Shown here: positions 52,838 to 62,671 of the stretch, in pieces
How the letters are laid out: the number at the start of each line of letters is the position of its first letter
Numbering within the stretch: position 1 is the stretch's first letter
From: RPQJ01 sp963707145
GTDB taxonomy: Bacteria > Pseudomonadota > Gammaproteobacteria > Steroidobacterales > Steroidobacteraceae
DNA: 64,000 nt
Reading direction: 5' to 3'
NCBI GenBank assembly: GCA_963707145.1
Contig: CAVPOQ010000008.1
Location: 124,001-188,000 of the forward strand
Translations under genes and position numbers: made by a program
The notes under the pieces: model-generated
What the model was told of the DNA's origin: nothing
The model's database searches: none
What the model saw: only the letters and a program-made list of their open reading frames with translations

Positions 52838-53767
52838 ATGAGTTCAGCGACACCGTCGACCGCCGCGGTCATGGCCTACCTGCACTCGCTGCACGACTCG
52901 ATCACCGCCGCGCTGGAGGCCGCCGACGGTGGCGCCTCGTTCCGGCGCGACGCATGGCAGCGCCCCGAGGGCGGCGGCGGCGAGAGCCGCGTGCTGCGCG
53001 AGGGCACGGTGTTCGAGCAGGCCGGCATCAATTTCTCGCACGTGACGGGCGGCAGGCTGCCCGCCTCCGCGACGGCGCAGCGACCGGACCTCGCCGGCGC
53101 GAGCTTCGAGGCAACCGGCGTGTCGCTCGTGATCCACCCGCGCAACCCCTACGTGCCCACCTCGCACGCCAACGTGCGCTACTTCGTCGCGCTCAGGGAC
53201 GGCGAGCCCGCCGCGTGGTGGTTCGGCGGTGGCTTCGACCTCACGCCCTACTATCCGTTCGAGGACGACGTGCTGCACTGGCACCGCACGGCAAAGGCCG
53301 CCTGCGATCCGTTCGGCCCGGACGTGTATGCGAAGTACAAGGACTGGTGCGACCGCTACTTCTTTCTTCGGCACCGCAACGAGACCCGCGGCGCGGGCGG
53401 GCTGTTCTTCGATGACCTGAACGAGTGGGGCTTCGAGAAGTCCTTCGCGTTCATCCGCAGCGTGGGCGACCACTACGTGCCCGCCTACCTGCCGATCGTG
53501 TCGCGGCGCCGGGACACGCCCTACGGCGAGCGCGAGCGCAACTTCCAGCTGTACCGCCGCGGGCGCTACGTCGAGTTCAACCTCGTCTACGACCGCGGCA
53601 CGATCTTCGGCCTGCAGACCGGCGGGCGCATCGAGTCGATCCTGATGTCGCTGCCGCCGCTGGTGCGGTGGGAGTACGACTACCGGCCCGCGCCCGGCAC
53701 GCCCGAGGCGCGGCTGTACGAGGATTTCCTGCGGCCGCGCGACTGGCTGGCGGAACTGGGTCGCTGA
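52838..53767 (+). CDS. hemF: Oxygen-dependent coproporphyrinogen III oxidase
   Basis: A 309-residue enzyme converting coproporphyrinogen III to protoporphyrinogen IX with oxygen, in haem synthesis. The family core is complete: FEQAGINFSHVTGG, WWFGGGFDLTPYYPFEDD, RHRNETRGAGGLFFDDL and RGRYVEFNLVYDRGT. Aerobic or facultative growth is implied, matching the cytochromes here. In many gammaproteobacteria tsaC/yrdC separates topA and hemF; it is absent from this position. A hairpin (53795-53830) lies in the gap to rlmJ. Confidence 0.95.
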   Translation: MSSATPSTAAVMAYLHSLHDSITAALEAADGGASFRRDAWQRPEGGGGESRVLREGTVFEQAGINFSHVTGGRLPASATAQRPDLAGASFEATGVSLVIHPRNPYVPTSHANVRYFVALRDGEPAAWWFGGGFDLTPYYPFEDDVLHWHRTAKAACDPFGPDVYAKYKDWCDRYFFLRHRNETRGAGGLFFDDLNEWGFEKSFAFIRSVGDHYVPAYLPIVSRRRDTPYGERERNFQLYRRGRYVEFNLVYDRGTIFGLQTGGRIESILMSLPPLVRWEYDYRPAPGTPEARLYEDFLRPRDWLAELGR

Positions 53768-53794
53768 GGCACCGCGCGGCGTCGCGATTCCGAG

Positions 53795-53830
53795 CGATCC
53801 GGGCCTCGGCGCGCGCCGGGGGCCGGATCG
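53795..53830 (+). terminator. GC-rich hairpin between hemF and rlmJ
   Basis: A stem of 8 plus 7 pairs with one mismatch and one G-U (53795-53810 with 53815-53830) around a 4-base loop, 28 bases after the hemF stop. No T-run follows, so termination would be Rho-dependent or weak. Confidence 0.45.
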
Positions 53831-53876
53831 GGACCGCCGTCATTGCCCGGAGCCGCCATCCGGTACCCTGTGCGCC

Positions 53877-54728
53877 ATGAACTACCGCCACGCCTATCAC
53901 GCCGGCAATTTCGCAGACGTGCTGAAGCACGTCGTGCTGCTGATGCTGGTCGAGCACCTGAAGAAGAAGCCCGCGCCGTTCTTCTACCTCGACACCCATG
54001 CCGGGCGCGGGCTCTATGACCTGAGCGAGGCGCAGGCGCAGCGCAGCGGCGAGTACAAGGGCGGCATCGGCCTCCTGCTCGAGGCGCCCGCGGCCTCGCT
54101 GCCGCCGGAGCTCGCCGCCTACGTCGGGCTGGTGCGCGCGTCGGCCGGCAAGGGCCACAGCGCCATCACCGCTTATCCGGGCTCGCCCCTGATCGTCGCG
54201 CGGCTGCGCCGCGCGGAGGACCGCCTGGTGCTCGCGGAAACCATGCCCAAGGAAGCCGCGGCGCTGCGCGATGCCCTCGGCCGGGCGCGCCGGGTGTCGG
54301 TGATCGAGGGCGACGGCTATGCGGCGCTCAAGGCACAGCTGCCGCCGCGGGAGAACCGCGGGCTGGTGCTCATCGACCCGCCCTACGAGTCCGACGCCGA
54401 GTTCGACCGCGTGCTCGCCGGCCTCGAACTCGCCCGCGGGCGCTGGCCCACGGGGACGTTCTGCGTCTGGTACCCGCTCACCGACCGCGCGGGTCCGCTG
54501 CGATTCCGGCGCGACCTCGCGCAGTCCGGGCTCAGCAGGGTGCTGGACGTGCGGCTGAGCGTGCTGCCCGCGGATGCACAGGTCGGCCTGGCTGGCGCGG
54601 GGCTCGTGATCGTGAATCCACCGTGGCAGCTCGATGCACGGCTGAGGGAACTGATGCCCACGCTGCACCGCCTGCTGTCGCCGGAGCGGCACGGCAGCTG
54701 GGAGGTGGAGTGGCTGGTCCCCGAGTAG
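53877..54728 (+). CDS. rlmJ: 23S rRNA (adenine(2030)-N6)-methyltransferase
   Basis: A 283-residue SAM-dependent methyltransferase. The N-terminus MNYRHAYHAGNFADVLKH is diagnostic for RlmJ, and the N6-adenine catalytic motif DPPYE is at 167-171. It methylates A2030 of 23S rRNA. In some bacteria its homologue (ComJ/YhiR) is also linked to use of external DNA as nutrient, which is interesting with dprA nearby but unproven. It converges on tag with a 10-base gap. Confidence 0.94.
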   Translation: MNYRHAYHAGNFADVLKHVVLLMLVEHLKKKPAPFFYLDTHAGRGLYDLSEAQAQRSGEYKGGIGLLLEAPAASLPPELAAYVGLVRASAGKGHSAITAYPGSPLIVARLRRAEDRLVLAETMPKEAAALRDALGRARRVSVIEGDGYAALKAQLPPRENRGLVLIDPPYESDAEFDRVLAGLELARGRWPTGTFCVWYPLTDRAGPLRFRRDLAQSGLSRVLDVRLSVLPADAQVGLAGAGLVIVNPPWQLDARLRELMPTLHRLLSPERHGSWEVEWLVPE

Positions 54729-54738
54729 GGGCCGGGCG

Positions 54739-55323
54739 CTACCTCGCCTGCGCGCAGGTGCGGTGGCGGAAGCAGTCGACGAGGTGGTCGTTGACCATGC
54801 CGGTCGCCTGCATGTGGGCGTAGAGGATCGTCGAGCCGACGAACTTGAAGCCGCGCTTGCGGAGGTCCTTGCTGAGGGCGTCCGACTCGGGACTGGTGGC
54901 CGGCACCTGCGTCATGTCCGTCCACCGGTTGACGAGCGGCCGACCGCCGACGAACGACCAGAGGTGGCGATCGAGACTGCCGAACTCGTCCTGGAGCTTC
55001 AGCACGGCTTTCGCGTTGCCAACGGCCGCCTCGATCTTCAGGCGGTTGCGCACGATCCCCGGGAACTGCATCAGCCGCTCGATCCGGCGCCGGTCGAAGC
55101 GCGCGACGCGCTCGACGTCGAAGCCGGCGAAGGCCTCCCGGTAGCCCTCGCGCTTGTTGAGGATGGTGGCCCAGCTCAGGCCTGCCTGCGCGCCCTCGAG
55201 GAGCAGGAACTCGAACTGCCTGCGGTCGTCGTGGACCGGCACGCCCCATTCCTCGTCGTGGTAGCGGACGTACGCCTCGCTCATGCCGGAATAGGACCAC
55301 GGACAGCGGACGGGCGGCGTCAC
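54739..55323 (-). CDS. tag: DNA-3-methyladenine glycosylase I
   Basis: A 194-residue base-excision enzyme removing 3-methyladenine. It has RCPWSYSGMSEAYVRYHDEEWGVP near the start and GLSWATILNKREGYREAF; the zinc ligands are the N-terminal Cys and His and the C-terminal His/Cys (NDHLVDCFRH). Its ATG overlaps the stop of the anti-sigma factor gene (ATGA), placing DNA alkylation repair in the sigma factor operon. The Tag family call is firm. Confidence 0.94.
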   Translation of the reverse strand: MTPPVRCPWSYSGMSEAYVRYHDEEWGVPVHDDRRQFEFLLLEGAQAGLSWATILNKREGYREAFAGFDVERVARFDRRRIERLMQFPGIVRNRLKIEAAVGNAKAVLKLQDEFGSLDRHLWSFVGGRPLVNRWTDMTQVPATSPESDALSKDLRKRGFKFVGSTILYAHMQATGMVNDHLVDCFRHRTCAQAR

Positions 55324-56006
55324 AGCCAGACGACCTCGGCCAGCACCCTGGCGGTCACCTGCCCGAGATCGGCTCCGGCCGCGCCGATGACGGCGATGCT
55401 GCCGGGACCGGCGGGCACGATTCTTCCCGAGTAACCCTGTTCATCGAAGCTGACCGGGGCGGGCGGGCGTTCGTGGCGCAGCACCATCACGGTGACGGGG
55501 CCGCGGTCGGTCTGCACCACGAGGTGCGGCACCGTGCGCCCCCGGAAGCTGCAGCTGTTGGCGTAGGACACGGTGCCAATCCCTGGCCGCAGCCGGATCC
55601 CGCCACGCTCGAGGACCGCGTCGAGCTCGGCGGCGTCGGCCGGACGGGCAGTGCTCGCCAACGCATCGGGCTCGTGGCCCATGTGGTTGATCAGGTCGTC
55701 GGCGAGCGAGCTGCGCGGGCCGCCGACCCAGAGCAGCGTCCCGACCAGCACGCCGGCGACGATGCTCGCGGCCATGGCCATCCAGCGGCGGCGCTCGAGG
55801 AGCGGCGTGGTCGCGGTTCGCCCCGCGGCCCGGCCGACCGCCTCCGGCACCGGGACCGCCAGCGCCGCGCGGATGCGCTCGTCGAACGACCGCAGGCGCC
55901 GCAGGTGCTCCGCGCAGCCCGCACAGGCCTCGGCGTGGGCGCGCACGTCGTCGGCGAGGTGTTGCGGGTCGGCGCCCGCGGCCCGTCGGAACTCCAGGCA
56001 ATCCAT
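55320..56006 (-). CDS. DUF3379-type anti-sigma factor
   Basis: A 228-residue membrane protein with an N-terminal zinc-finger-like anti-sigma motif (HAEACAGC, about 24-31), one transmembrane helix (about 73-95, MAMAASIVAGVLVGTLLWVGG) and a periplasmic domain of about 130 residues containing two Cys-proximal strands (SYANSCSFRGRTVPHLVVQT). This matches DUF3379 proteins encoded next to ECF sigma factors. It should hold the adjacent sigma factor inactive until a periplasmic signal arrives. It follows the sigma gene by 2 bases and overlaps tag. Confidence 0.8.
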   Translation of the reverse strand: MDCLEFRRAAGADPQHLADDVRAHAEACAGCAEHLRRLRSFDERIRAALAVPVPEAVGRAAGRTATTPLLERRRWMAMAASIVAGVLVGTLLWVGGPRSSLADDLINHMGHEPDALASTARPADAAELDAVLERGGIRLRPGIGTVSYANSCSFRGRTVPHLVVQTDRGPVTVMVLRHERPPAPVSFDEQGYSGRIVPAGPGSIAVIGAAGADLGQVTARVLAEVVWL

Positions 56007-56008
56007 CG

Positions 56009-56533
56009 TCAGTCGCCCTCCCCGTCCGCCGCCGCACCCAGCGCCGTCCGCAGCTTGTGGCGGGCGCGGAACAGCCGGCTCAGCACCGCCGCCTGCGTCA
56101 GGCCGAGCTGGTCGGCGATCTCCTGTGTCGAGAGCCCCATCAGCACCTGCATCACCAGCGGCTCCCGGTAGTCGGCGTCGAGCGCGAAGATGGCGCGGCG
56201 CAGGTCCAGCGTCTCCTGTTCCCCGGCGGCCGCGAGCTCCGGGGACTCGCTGCCGATCAGGTCGTCGACCGGGACCATCTCGTGCCGCTTGCGCTCATAG
56301 AGACGGGCATGCTCGCGCCGGATGATGGTCAGCAGCCACGGCTTCGCGGCTGCGGCCTCCGCCAGGCCGTCCTTCGAGCGCCATGCCCTGAGCAGCGCCT
56401 CCTGCACCACGTCCTCCGCCACGCTGCGGTCGCGCGCGAGCCAGAAGGCGAAGCGGTACAGGTCGGGCCGCAGTTCCTCGCAGAGTCGCCCGAATGCGAC
56501 CTCCCCGTGCTTTCCGGCAAACGGCGCGTTCAT
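56009..56533 (-). CDS. ECF sigma-70 family factor
   Basis: A 174-residue extracytoplasmic-function sigma factor: region 2 at about 25-92 (LYRFAFWLARDRSVAEDVVQEALLRAW) and region 4 at about 115-165 (PLVMQVLMGLSTQEIADQLGLTQAAVLSRLFRAR). It is likely released from the downstream DUF3379 anti-sigma factor and may transcribe its own operon including tag. The ATG at 56533 lacks a visible ribosome site and is only a few bases from TTTATAC, so the message may be leaderless. Divergent from hemB. Upstream frame extension has no sigma-like sequence and is rejected. Confidence 0.87.
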   Translation of the reverse strand: MNAPFAGKHGEVAFGRLCEELRPDLYRFAFWLARDRSVAEDVVQEALLRAWRSKDGLAEAAAAKPWLLTIIRREHARLYERKRHEMVPVDDLIGSESPELAAAGEQETLDLRRAIFALDADYREPLVMQVLMGLSTQEIADQLGLTQAAVLSRLFRARHKLRTALGAAADGEGD

Positions 56534-56678
56534 GTATAAAGACCGTTCGAGAAGCGGCGTTGTTTCGAGCCGGCGTGAACGGCCGGCAGCGGTGCCCGTC
56601 CCGGCACCGGACCGCGCGAACCTTAGCCCGCGGGGTCGCGCCGGCGCAAACCGGGCCCTGCTGCGACTGGAGTTCAGG

Positions 56679-57684
<1,006 letters not shown>

Positions 57685-57692
<8 letters not shown>

Positions 57693-58527
57693 CGAATACG
57701 GACTCTTCGGCTTCCCGGTCCAGCACAGCTGGTCGCCGTTCATTCACGGGATGTTCGCCCGGCAGACCTCGCAGGACATGAGCTACCGGCTGTTCGAGTC
57801 GCCGCCGGAGCGCTTCCGCAGCGACGCGCTCGATTTCTTCAGCCGGGGCGGCAAGGGCGTCAACATCACGCTGCCGCACAAGAATGCCGCCACCGACCTC
57901 GTCAACGAGCTCACCGCGCGCGCCGAGCGTGCCGACGCGGTCAACACCATCGTCCGTCGCGACGAACTGCTGGTCGGCGACAACACCGACGGCGCGGGAC
58001 TGCTCGCGGACCTGACGCGCAACCTGCAGATCTCCTGGAGCGCGCCACGCATCCTGCTGCTCGGTGCCGGCGGGGCGGCGCGCGGCGCGCTCGAGCCGCT
58101 GCTGTCGCTCGAGCCCAGCCTGCTGGTGATCGCCAACCGTACGGCGGAACGGGCCGCGGCGCTGGCGCGCGAGTTCGGGGCACTGGGAAACCTGAAGGGC
58201 TGCTCGTTCGGCGACGTGGAGCGGCAGCGCTTCGACCTGATCGTGAACGCCACCTCGGCGAGCCTGCGCGGCGAGGTGCCGCTGTTCCCGATCGACGCCG
58301 TCGACGCCGGCACGACCTGCTACGACATGGCCTACGGCGTGGGCGACACGGCCTTCGTCGCCTGGGCGAAGCGCCTCGGTGCGGGCCGCGCCGAGCAGGG
58401 CTGGGGCATGCTGGTCGAGCAGGCCGCGGAGGCCTTCGAGCTGTGGCGCGGCGTGCGGCCCGATTCCGCGCCGGTGCTCGAGCTGCTGCGCCGGCGGGCC
58501 GCTACGTCTCCTCGTACTCCGTCTTGA
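57685..58527 (+). CDS. aroE: Shikimate dehydrogenase (NADP+)
   Basis: A 280-residue enzyme reducing 3-dehydroshikimate to shikimate in aromatic amino acid synthesis. Catalytic Lys lies in NITLPHKNAA; the dinucleotide loop is LLGAGGAARGAL, with NRT after strand 2 indicating NADP; GWGMLVEQAAEAFELW is the C-terminal signature. It overlaps hemB at the 5' end and runs 26 bases into the 3' end of the convergent carbonic anhydrase gene. Confidence 0.95.
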
Positions 58528-59032
58528 GCGCCACGTAGAACCCGGCCATCACCGGGATGCGGGCGACCTCGGCCGACGACAGCTCGCGTGCCCGCCGCGC
58601 GGGGTTGCCGAGGTAGAGTCCGCCCGAGGCGAGGCGCTTGCCGGGGGTCACCACGCTGCCGGCGCCGATCATCACGTCGTCCTCGATCACCACGCCGTCG
58701 AGCACCACCGAGCCGATGCCGATCAGCACGCGATTTCCGACCACGCAGCCGTGGACCGTCACCTTGTGGCCGATCACCACGTCGTCGCCGATCAGCAGCG
58801 GCCAGCCGGCGTCGCTGCCCGGGTACGGCCGGGTGACGTGCAGCACGCTGCCGTCCTGCACGTTGCTGCGCTCGCCGATGCGGATGTGGTTCACGTCGCC
58901 GCGCACCACCGCCATGGGCCAGACGGAGGTGTCGGCGCCGAGTTCGACGTCGCCGATCACGAGCGCGGCCGGATCCACCCAGGCCCCGGGGGCGAGCTTC
59001 GGGAGGATGCCGCGGTAGGGTCGTACGGGCAT
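58502..59032 (-). CDS. Gamma-carbonic anhydrase-like protein (YrdA/PaaY type)
   Basis: A 176-residue left-handed beta-helix protein built from hexapeptide repeats (VIGDVELGADTSVWPMAVVRGD, NVLIG-like turns). Metal-binding His residues are in SVLHVT and GHKVTVHGC, and RGDVNHIRIGERSNVQDG is the catalytic Arg/Asp/Gln region. Members near aroE (YrdA in E. coli) bind zinc but mostly lack proven carbonic anhydrase activity. The ATG start gives MPVRPYRG; the frame continues upstream without features. Confidence 0.88.
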   Translation of the reverse strand: MPVRPYRGILPKLAPGAWVDPAALVIGDVELGADTSVWPMAVVRGDVNHIRIGERSNVQDGSVLHVTRPYPGSDAGWPLLIGDDVVIGHKVTVHGCVVGNRVLIGIGSVVLDGVVIEDDVMIGAGSVVTPGKRLASGGLYLGNPARRARELSSAEVARIPVMAGFYVALKTEYEET

Positions 59033-59140
59033 GGCGTGGATCCTGTCCGGCAGGCGAATGTGAGACGCACAGTCTAGACGCTGGCGGCGCGCGGGCGGCA
59101 AGCTGCACGCCTCGATCCCTCAACCCCAGGACCCACCGCC

Positions 59141-59713
59141 GTGACCGTCGTCATCCTGCTGTTTCTCGCGCTGCTCGTGGTGGCGGCCGTCTACGTCGTT
59201 CGCATCTACAACGGGCTCGTCGCGCTGCGCGAGAACGTGCGCAAGGCATGGTCCAACATCGACGTGCTGCTCACGCAGCGCCACGACGAGCTGCCGAAGC
59301 TCGTCGAGACCTGCAAGCGTTACATGGCCTACGAGCAGGAGACGCTCGAGCGCGTCATGCAGGCGCGCTCGGCGGTGTTCCGGGCCCAGGGCAGCGGGAA
59401 CGTGACCGCCGTCGGTGCCGCCGAGCAGCAGCTGCGCGAGGGCCTCGGGCGACTGTTCGCACTGGTGGAGAACTATCCGGAGCTCAAGGCCGACCGCGGC
59501 TTCCAGCACCTGCAGTCCCGCATTTCCCAGCTCGAGGAGGCGATCGCCGACCGCCGCGAGCTCTACAACGAGGCCGTCAACCTCAACAACATCCGCATCC
59601 AGACCTTCCCCGACCTGATCGTCGCGCGGCTGTTCGAGTTCAGGCCCTCGGCACTGCTCGAGTTCGCCGCGGAACAGAAGCGCGACGTGGACATAGGGCA
59701 GCTGTTTGGCTGA
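59141..59713 (+). CDS. lemA: LemA family protein
   Basis: A 190-residue membrane protein: an N-terminal anchor helix (about 2-22) and a four-helix coiled soluble domain (NVRKAWSNIDVLLTQRHDELPKLVETC; YNEAVNLNNIRIQTFPDLIVA), which is the LemA signature. Function is unclear; LemA proteins often sit with TPM or GIDE-domain membrane proteins, as here. The start is GTG. The next gene begins with TTG 8 bases before its stop, so the two are coupled. Confidence 0.9.
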   Translation: MTVVILLFLALLVVAAVYVVRIYNGLVALRENVRKAWSNIDVLLTQRHDELPKLVETCKRYMAYEQETLERVMQARSAVFRAQGSGNVTAVGAAEQQLREGLGRLFALVENYPELKADRGFQHLQSRISQLEEAIADRRELYNEAVNLNNIRIQTFPDLIVARLFEFRPSALLEFAAEQKRDVDIGQLFG

Positions 59714-60611
59714 TCCGTCCGACTTCTGGTTCTGGGCGCTGGCGCTCGGGGCCGCGGTCGGGGGCGGCGGCTGGTTCGCGTTTCGCTGGCTGCACGTCGC
59801 CCGGCTGATCGAGGACACGCCGACCTCGCGGATCCGCTCGGCGGCGCAGGGCTACGTCGAGCTCGGCGGCCGCTGCCAGCCGCTCGACGGGGCGCGCAAC
59901 CTCGCCCCGCTCACCCAGCGACCCTGCGTCTGGTGGCAGTACCGGATCCAGCGGCGCACCGGCTCGGCCTCCGGCGGCAAGGCGCGGGCCAAGTGGCACA
60001 CGGTGAACTCGGGGCGCTCGGAGCAGCCGTTCCTGCTCGCCGACGGCACCGGCGAGTGCATCGTCCAGCCTTCCGGCGCCGAGGTGCTCACGGCGGAAAC
60101 CACCACGTGGTACGGCGACACGCCGTGGCCCACGCAGCCACCCGGCCGGCGCTCACCGTTCGGCGAGCCCGAGTTCCGCTACTTCGAGCAGCGCATCTAC
60201 GAACACGAGCAGGTGGTGGCGCTGGGCCGGTTCCGCACGCACTCCGCGACGGGCGAGCGCGACCTGCAGGCCGAGGTGGCGGCACTGCTCGCCGACTGGA
60301 AGGACGACCAGGCCGCGCTCGCCGCGCGCTTCGATGCCGACCGCGACGGGCAGGTGAGCCTCGCGGAGTGGGAGCGGGCCCGCGACGAGGCGCGCCGCGC
60401 CGTCTCGCAGCGCCGCCTCGCGGAGCCGGCGCGGGCGGTCCTGCACGTGCTGGGGCGGCCCGACGACGGAGCGCTGTTCCTGATCGCCGCGATGCCCGGG
60501 GCCGCGCTGGCGCGGCGCTACCGGCGACGCGCACTGCTGGCGTTCGCGGGCTTCGCCGCCGCCGTGTATGCGCTCGCCTGGCTGCTGCAGGAAGCGCTGC
60601 GCGCGGCCTAG
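59706..60611 (+). CDS. GIDE-domain membrane protein with an EF-hand loop
   Basis: A 301-residue protein with TM helices at about 8-27 and 275-297. The loop domain (about 45-170) resembles GIDE/BAM domains (SAAQGYVELGGRCQPLDG, PCVWWQYRIQRR), the family related to the non-RING part of mitochondrial MUL1. A canonical EF-hand calcium loop DADRDGQVSLAEWE lies at about 199-212. In bacteria such proteins are paired with LemA, as here. Function unknown; membrane quality control or a calcium-responsive role is speculation. The start is TTG, overlapping lemA. Confidence 0.75.
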   Translation: MADPSDFWFWALALGAAVGGGGWFAFRWLHVARLIEDTPTSRIRSAAQGYVELGGRCQPLDGARNLAPLTQRPCVWWQYRIQRRTGSASGGKARAKWHTVNSGRSEQPFLLADGTGECIVQPSGAEVLTAETTTWYGDTPWPTQPPGRRSPFGEPEFRYFEQRIYEHEQVVALGRFRTHSATGERDLQAEVAALLADWKDDQAALAARFDADRDGQVSLAEWERARDEARRAVSQRRLAEPARAVLHVLGRPDDGALFLIAAMPGAALARRYRRRALLAFAGFAAAVYALAWLLQEALRAA

Positions 60612-60647
60612 AATGGCGACCCACAGTCTCTGCCACCGGCGGACGCG

Positions 60648-62666
60648 ATGATCAATCCCCTGCTGTCGGACGGACCGCTGCCGTCGTTCTCGGGCCTGCA
60701 GCCCGGGCACGTCGAACCCGCGCTGCGTCAGCTGCTCGAAGCGAACCGCACCGCGATCGAGTCGCTGCTCGAGTCGGGCGCCAATGACTGGCACACGCTG
60801 GTCGAACCGATCGAGCGCATGCACCACCGACTCGCGCGCGCGTGGTCGCCGGTGAGCCACCTCAACGGCGTCATGAACAGCGAGGAGCTGCGCGCCGCCT
60901 ACAACGCGTGCCTGCCGCTGCTCACCGCTTATCACACGGAACTCGGCCAGAACGAGGCGCTGTGTGCGGCCTACCAGCGGCTCGCGGACCATGCGGGCGC
61001 CACGCTCGCACCCGAGCAGCGCAAGGTGGTGGAGAACGCGCTGCGCGATTTCCGTCTCGCCGGCGTCTCGCTGCCGCCGGAGCGCAAGCAGCGCTTCCGC
61101 GAAGTGATGGAGCGGCTCGCGACCGCCCAGGCGAAATTCGACGAGAACGTGCTCGACGCCACGCAGGCGTGGTCGCGGGCGGTCGCCGAGGAGGCCGAAC
61201 TCGCCGGGCTCCCCGCCCACGTCGTGCAGCGTGCGCGCGAGGCCGCCGTTGCCGAGGGGCGCGACGGCTGGGTGCTCGCGCTCGACGCGCCCACCTACCA
61301 GGCGGTGCTCACGCATGCGACGAACGAGCCGCTGCGCCGCGATTTCTACGAGGCCTGGGTGACGCGCGCCTCCGACCGCGGGCCGCATGCCGGGCAGTGG
61401 GACAACGGACCGCTGATGGCCGAGATCCTCGCGCTGCGTCACGAGGCCGCGAACCTCGTCGGCTACTCGAACTTCGCCGAGTACTCCCTCGCCACCAAGA
61501 TGGCGCGCGACCCGGCCGAGGTGATCGACTTCCTGCAGCGGCTCGCGCGCGTGAGCCGGCCGGCGGCCGGGCGCGAGTTCGAGGAGCTGGAACGCAGCGC
61601 GGGCCGGCCGCTGGCCGCCTGGGACGTCGCATTCCACTCCGAACGATTGCGCCACGAGCGCCTGCAGGTGTCGGAGGAGGCGCTGCGGCCCTACTTCCCC
61701 CTGCCTCGGGTGCTGGCGGGACTCTTCACGGTGATCCACCGCCTCTACGGCGTGCGGATCGTCGCCAACGCCGCGGTCGAGGTCTACCACCCCGACGTGC
61801 GCTACTTCGACGTGCTCGACCGGGACGGCACGCCGCGCGGCGGGTTCTTCCTCGACCTGTACGCGCGGCCGAAGAAGCGCGGCGGCGCGTGGATGGACGA
61901 ATGCGTGGGCCGCATCCGCCTCGGCGGCACGAGCGCGCTGCCGATCGCCTACCTGGTCTGCAACTTCAGCCCGCCGATGGGCGAGCGCCCGTCGCAGCTC
62001 ACGCACTACGAGGTGCTGACGCTGTTCCACGAGTTCGGACACGGTCTGCACCACCTGCTGACGCGGGTGGACACGCCGAGCGTCGCGGGCATCAACGGCG
62101 TGCCCTGGGACGCGGTCGAGCTGCCGAGCCAGTTCATGGAGAACTTCGCCTGGCGCGACGAGGTGCTGCCGCTGATCTCCGCGCACGTCGAGACCCATGA
62201 GCCGCTGCCGCACGCGATGCTCGAGCGCCTGCAGGCGAGCCGCACGTTCCAGGCCGGAATGCAGACGGCGCGCCAGCTCGAGTTCGCACTGTTCGACTTT
62301 CGCCTGCACGCCGAGTACCGGCCGGACCATCCGCCGCGCATTGCAGAGACGCTCGCCGAAGTCCGCGCGGCGGTGGCCGTCGTGCGTCCGCCCGAGTTCA
62401 ACCGCTTCCCGCAGAGCTTCCAGCACGTGTTCTCCGGCGGCTATGCGGCGGGCTACTACAGCTACAAGTGGGCCGAGGTGCTGTCCGCGGACGCCTTCGG
62501 TGCCTTCGAGGAACAGGGCGTGTTCGACCCGGCCACGGCGCGACGCTTCCTCGGCTCGATCCTCGAGCGGGGCGGCAGCCGCGACGCGATGGAGGCGTTC
62601 GTGGAGTTCCGCGGCCGCAGGCCCGAGATCGAGCCGCTGCTCCGTCAGATGGGCCTCGCGGCGTAG
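60648..62666 (+). CDS. prlC: Oligopeptidase A (M3 metallopeptidase)
   Basis: A 672-residue cytosolic zinc peptidase that degrades short peptides, including cleaved signal peptides. The zinc site LTLFHEFGHGLHHLL is near residue 463, and the downstream Glu lies about 26 residues later. N-terminal NPLLSDGPLPSFSGLQPGHVEPAL matches OpdA/PrlC closely. The C-terminus is full length. xth follows 5 bases later with a GTG start. Confidence 0.94.
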   Translation: MINPLLSDGPLPSFSGLQPGHVEPALRQLLEANRTAIESLLESGANDWHTLVEPIERMHHRLARAWSPVSHLNGVMNSEELRAAYNACLPLLTAYHTELGQNEALCAAYQRLADHAGATLAPEQRKVVENALRDFRLAGVSLPPERKQRFREVMERLATAQAKFDENVLDATQAWSRAVAEEAELAGLPAHVVQRAREAAVAEGRDGWVLALDAPTYQAVLTHATNEPLRRDFYEAWVTRASDRGPHAGQWDNGPLMAEILALRHEAANLVGYSNFAEYSLATKMARDPAEVIDFLQRLARVSRPAAGREFEELERSAGRPLAAWDVAFHSERLRHERLQVSEEALRPYFPLPRVLAGLFTVIHRLYGVRIVANAAVEVYHPDVRYFDVLDRDGTPRGGFFLDLYARPKKRGGAWMDECVGRIRLGGTSALPIAYLVCNFSPPMGERPSQLTHYEVLTLFHEFGHGLHHLLTRVDTPSVAGINGVPWDAVELPSQFMENFAWRDEVLPLISAHVETHEPLPHAMLERLQASRTFQAGMQTARQLEFALFDFRLHAEYRPDHPPRIAETLAEVRAAVAVVRPPEFNRFPQSFQHVFSGGYAAGYYSYKWAEVLSADAFGAFEEQGVFDPATARRFLGSILERGGSRDAMEAFVEFRGRRPEIEPLLRQMGLAA

Positions 62667-62671
62667 TCGCC

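Noticed and set aside
56322..56678. Longer hemB frame from 56322 or 56541
   Set aside because: Overlaps the sigma factor gene and its promoter; the extra residues are low-complexity and HemB normally begins near the chosen ATG.
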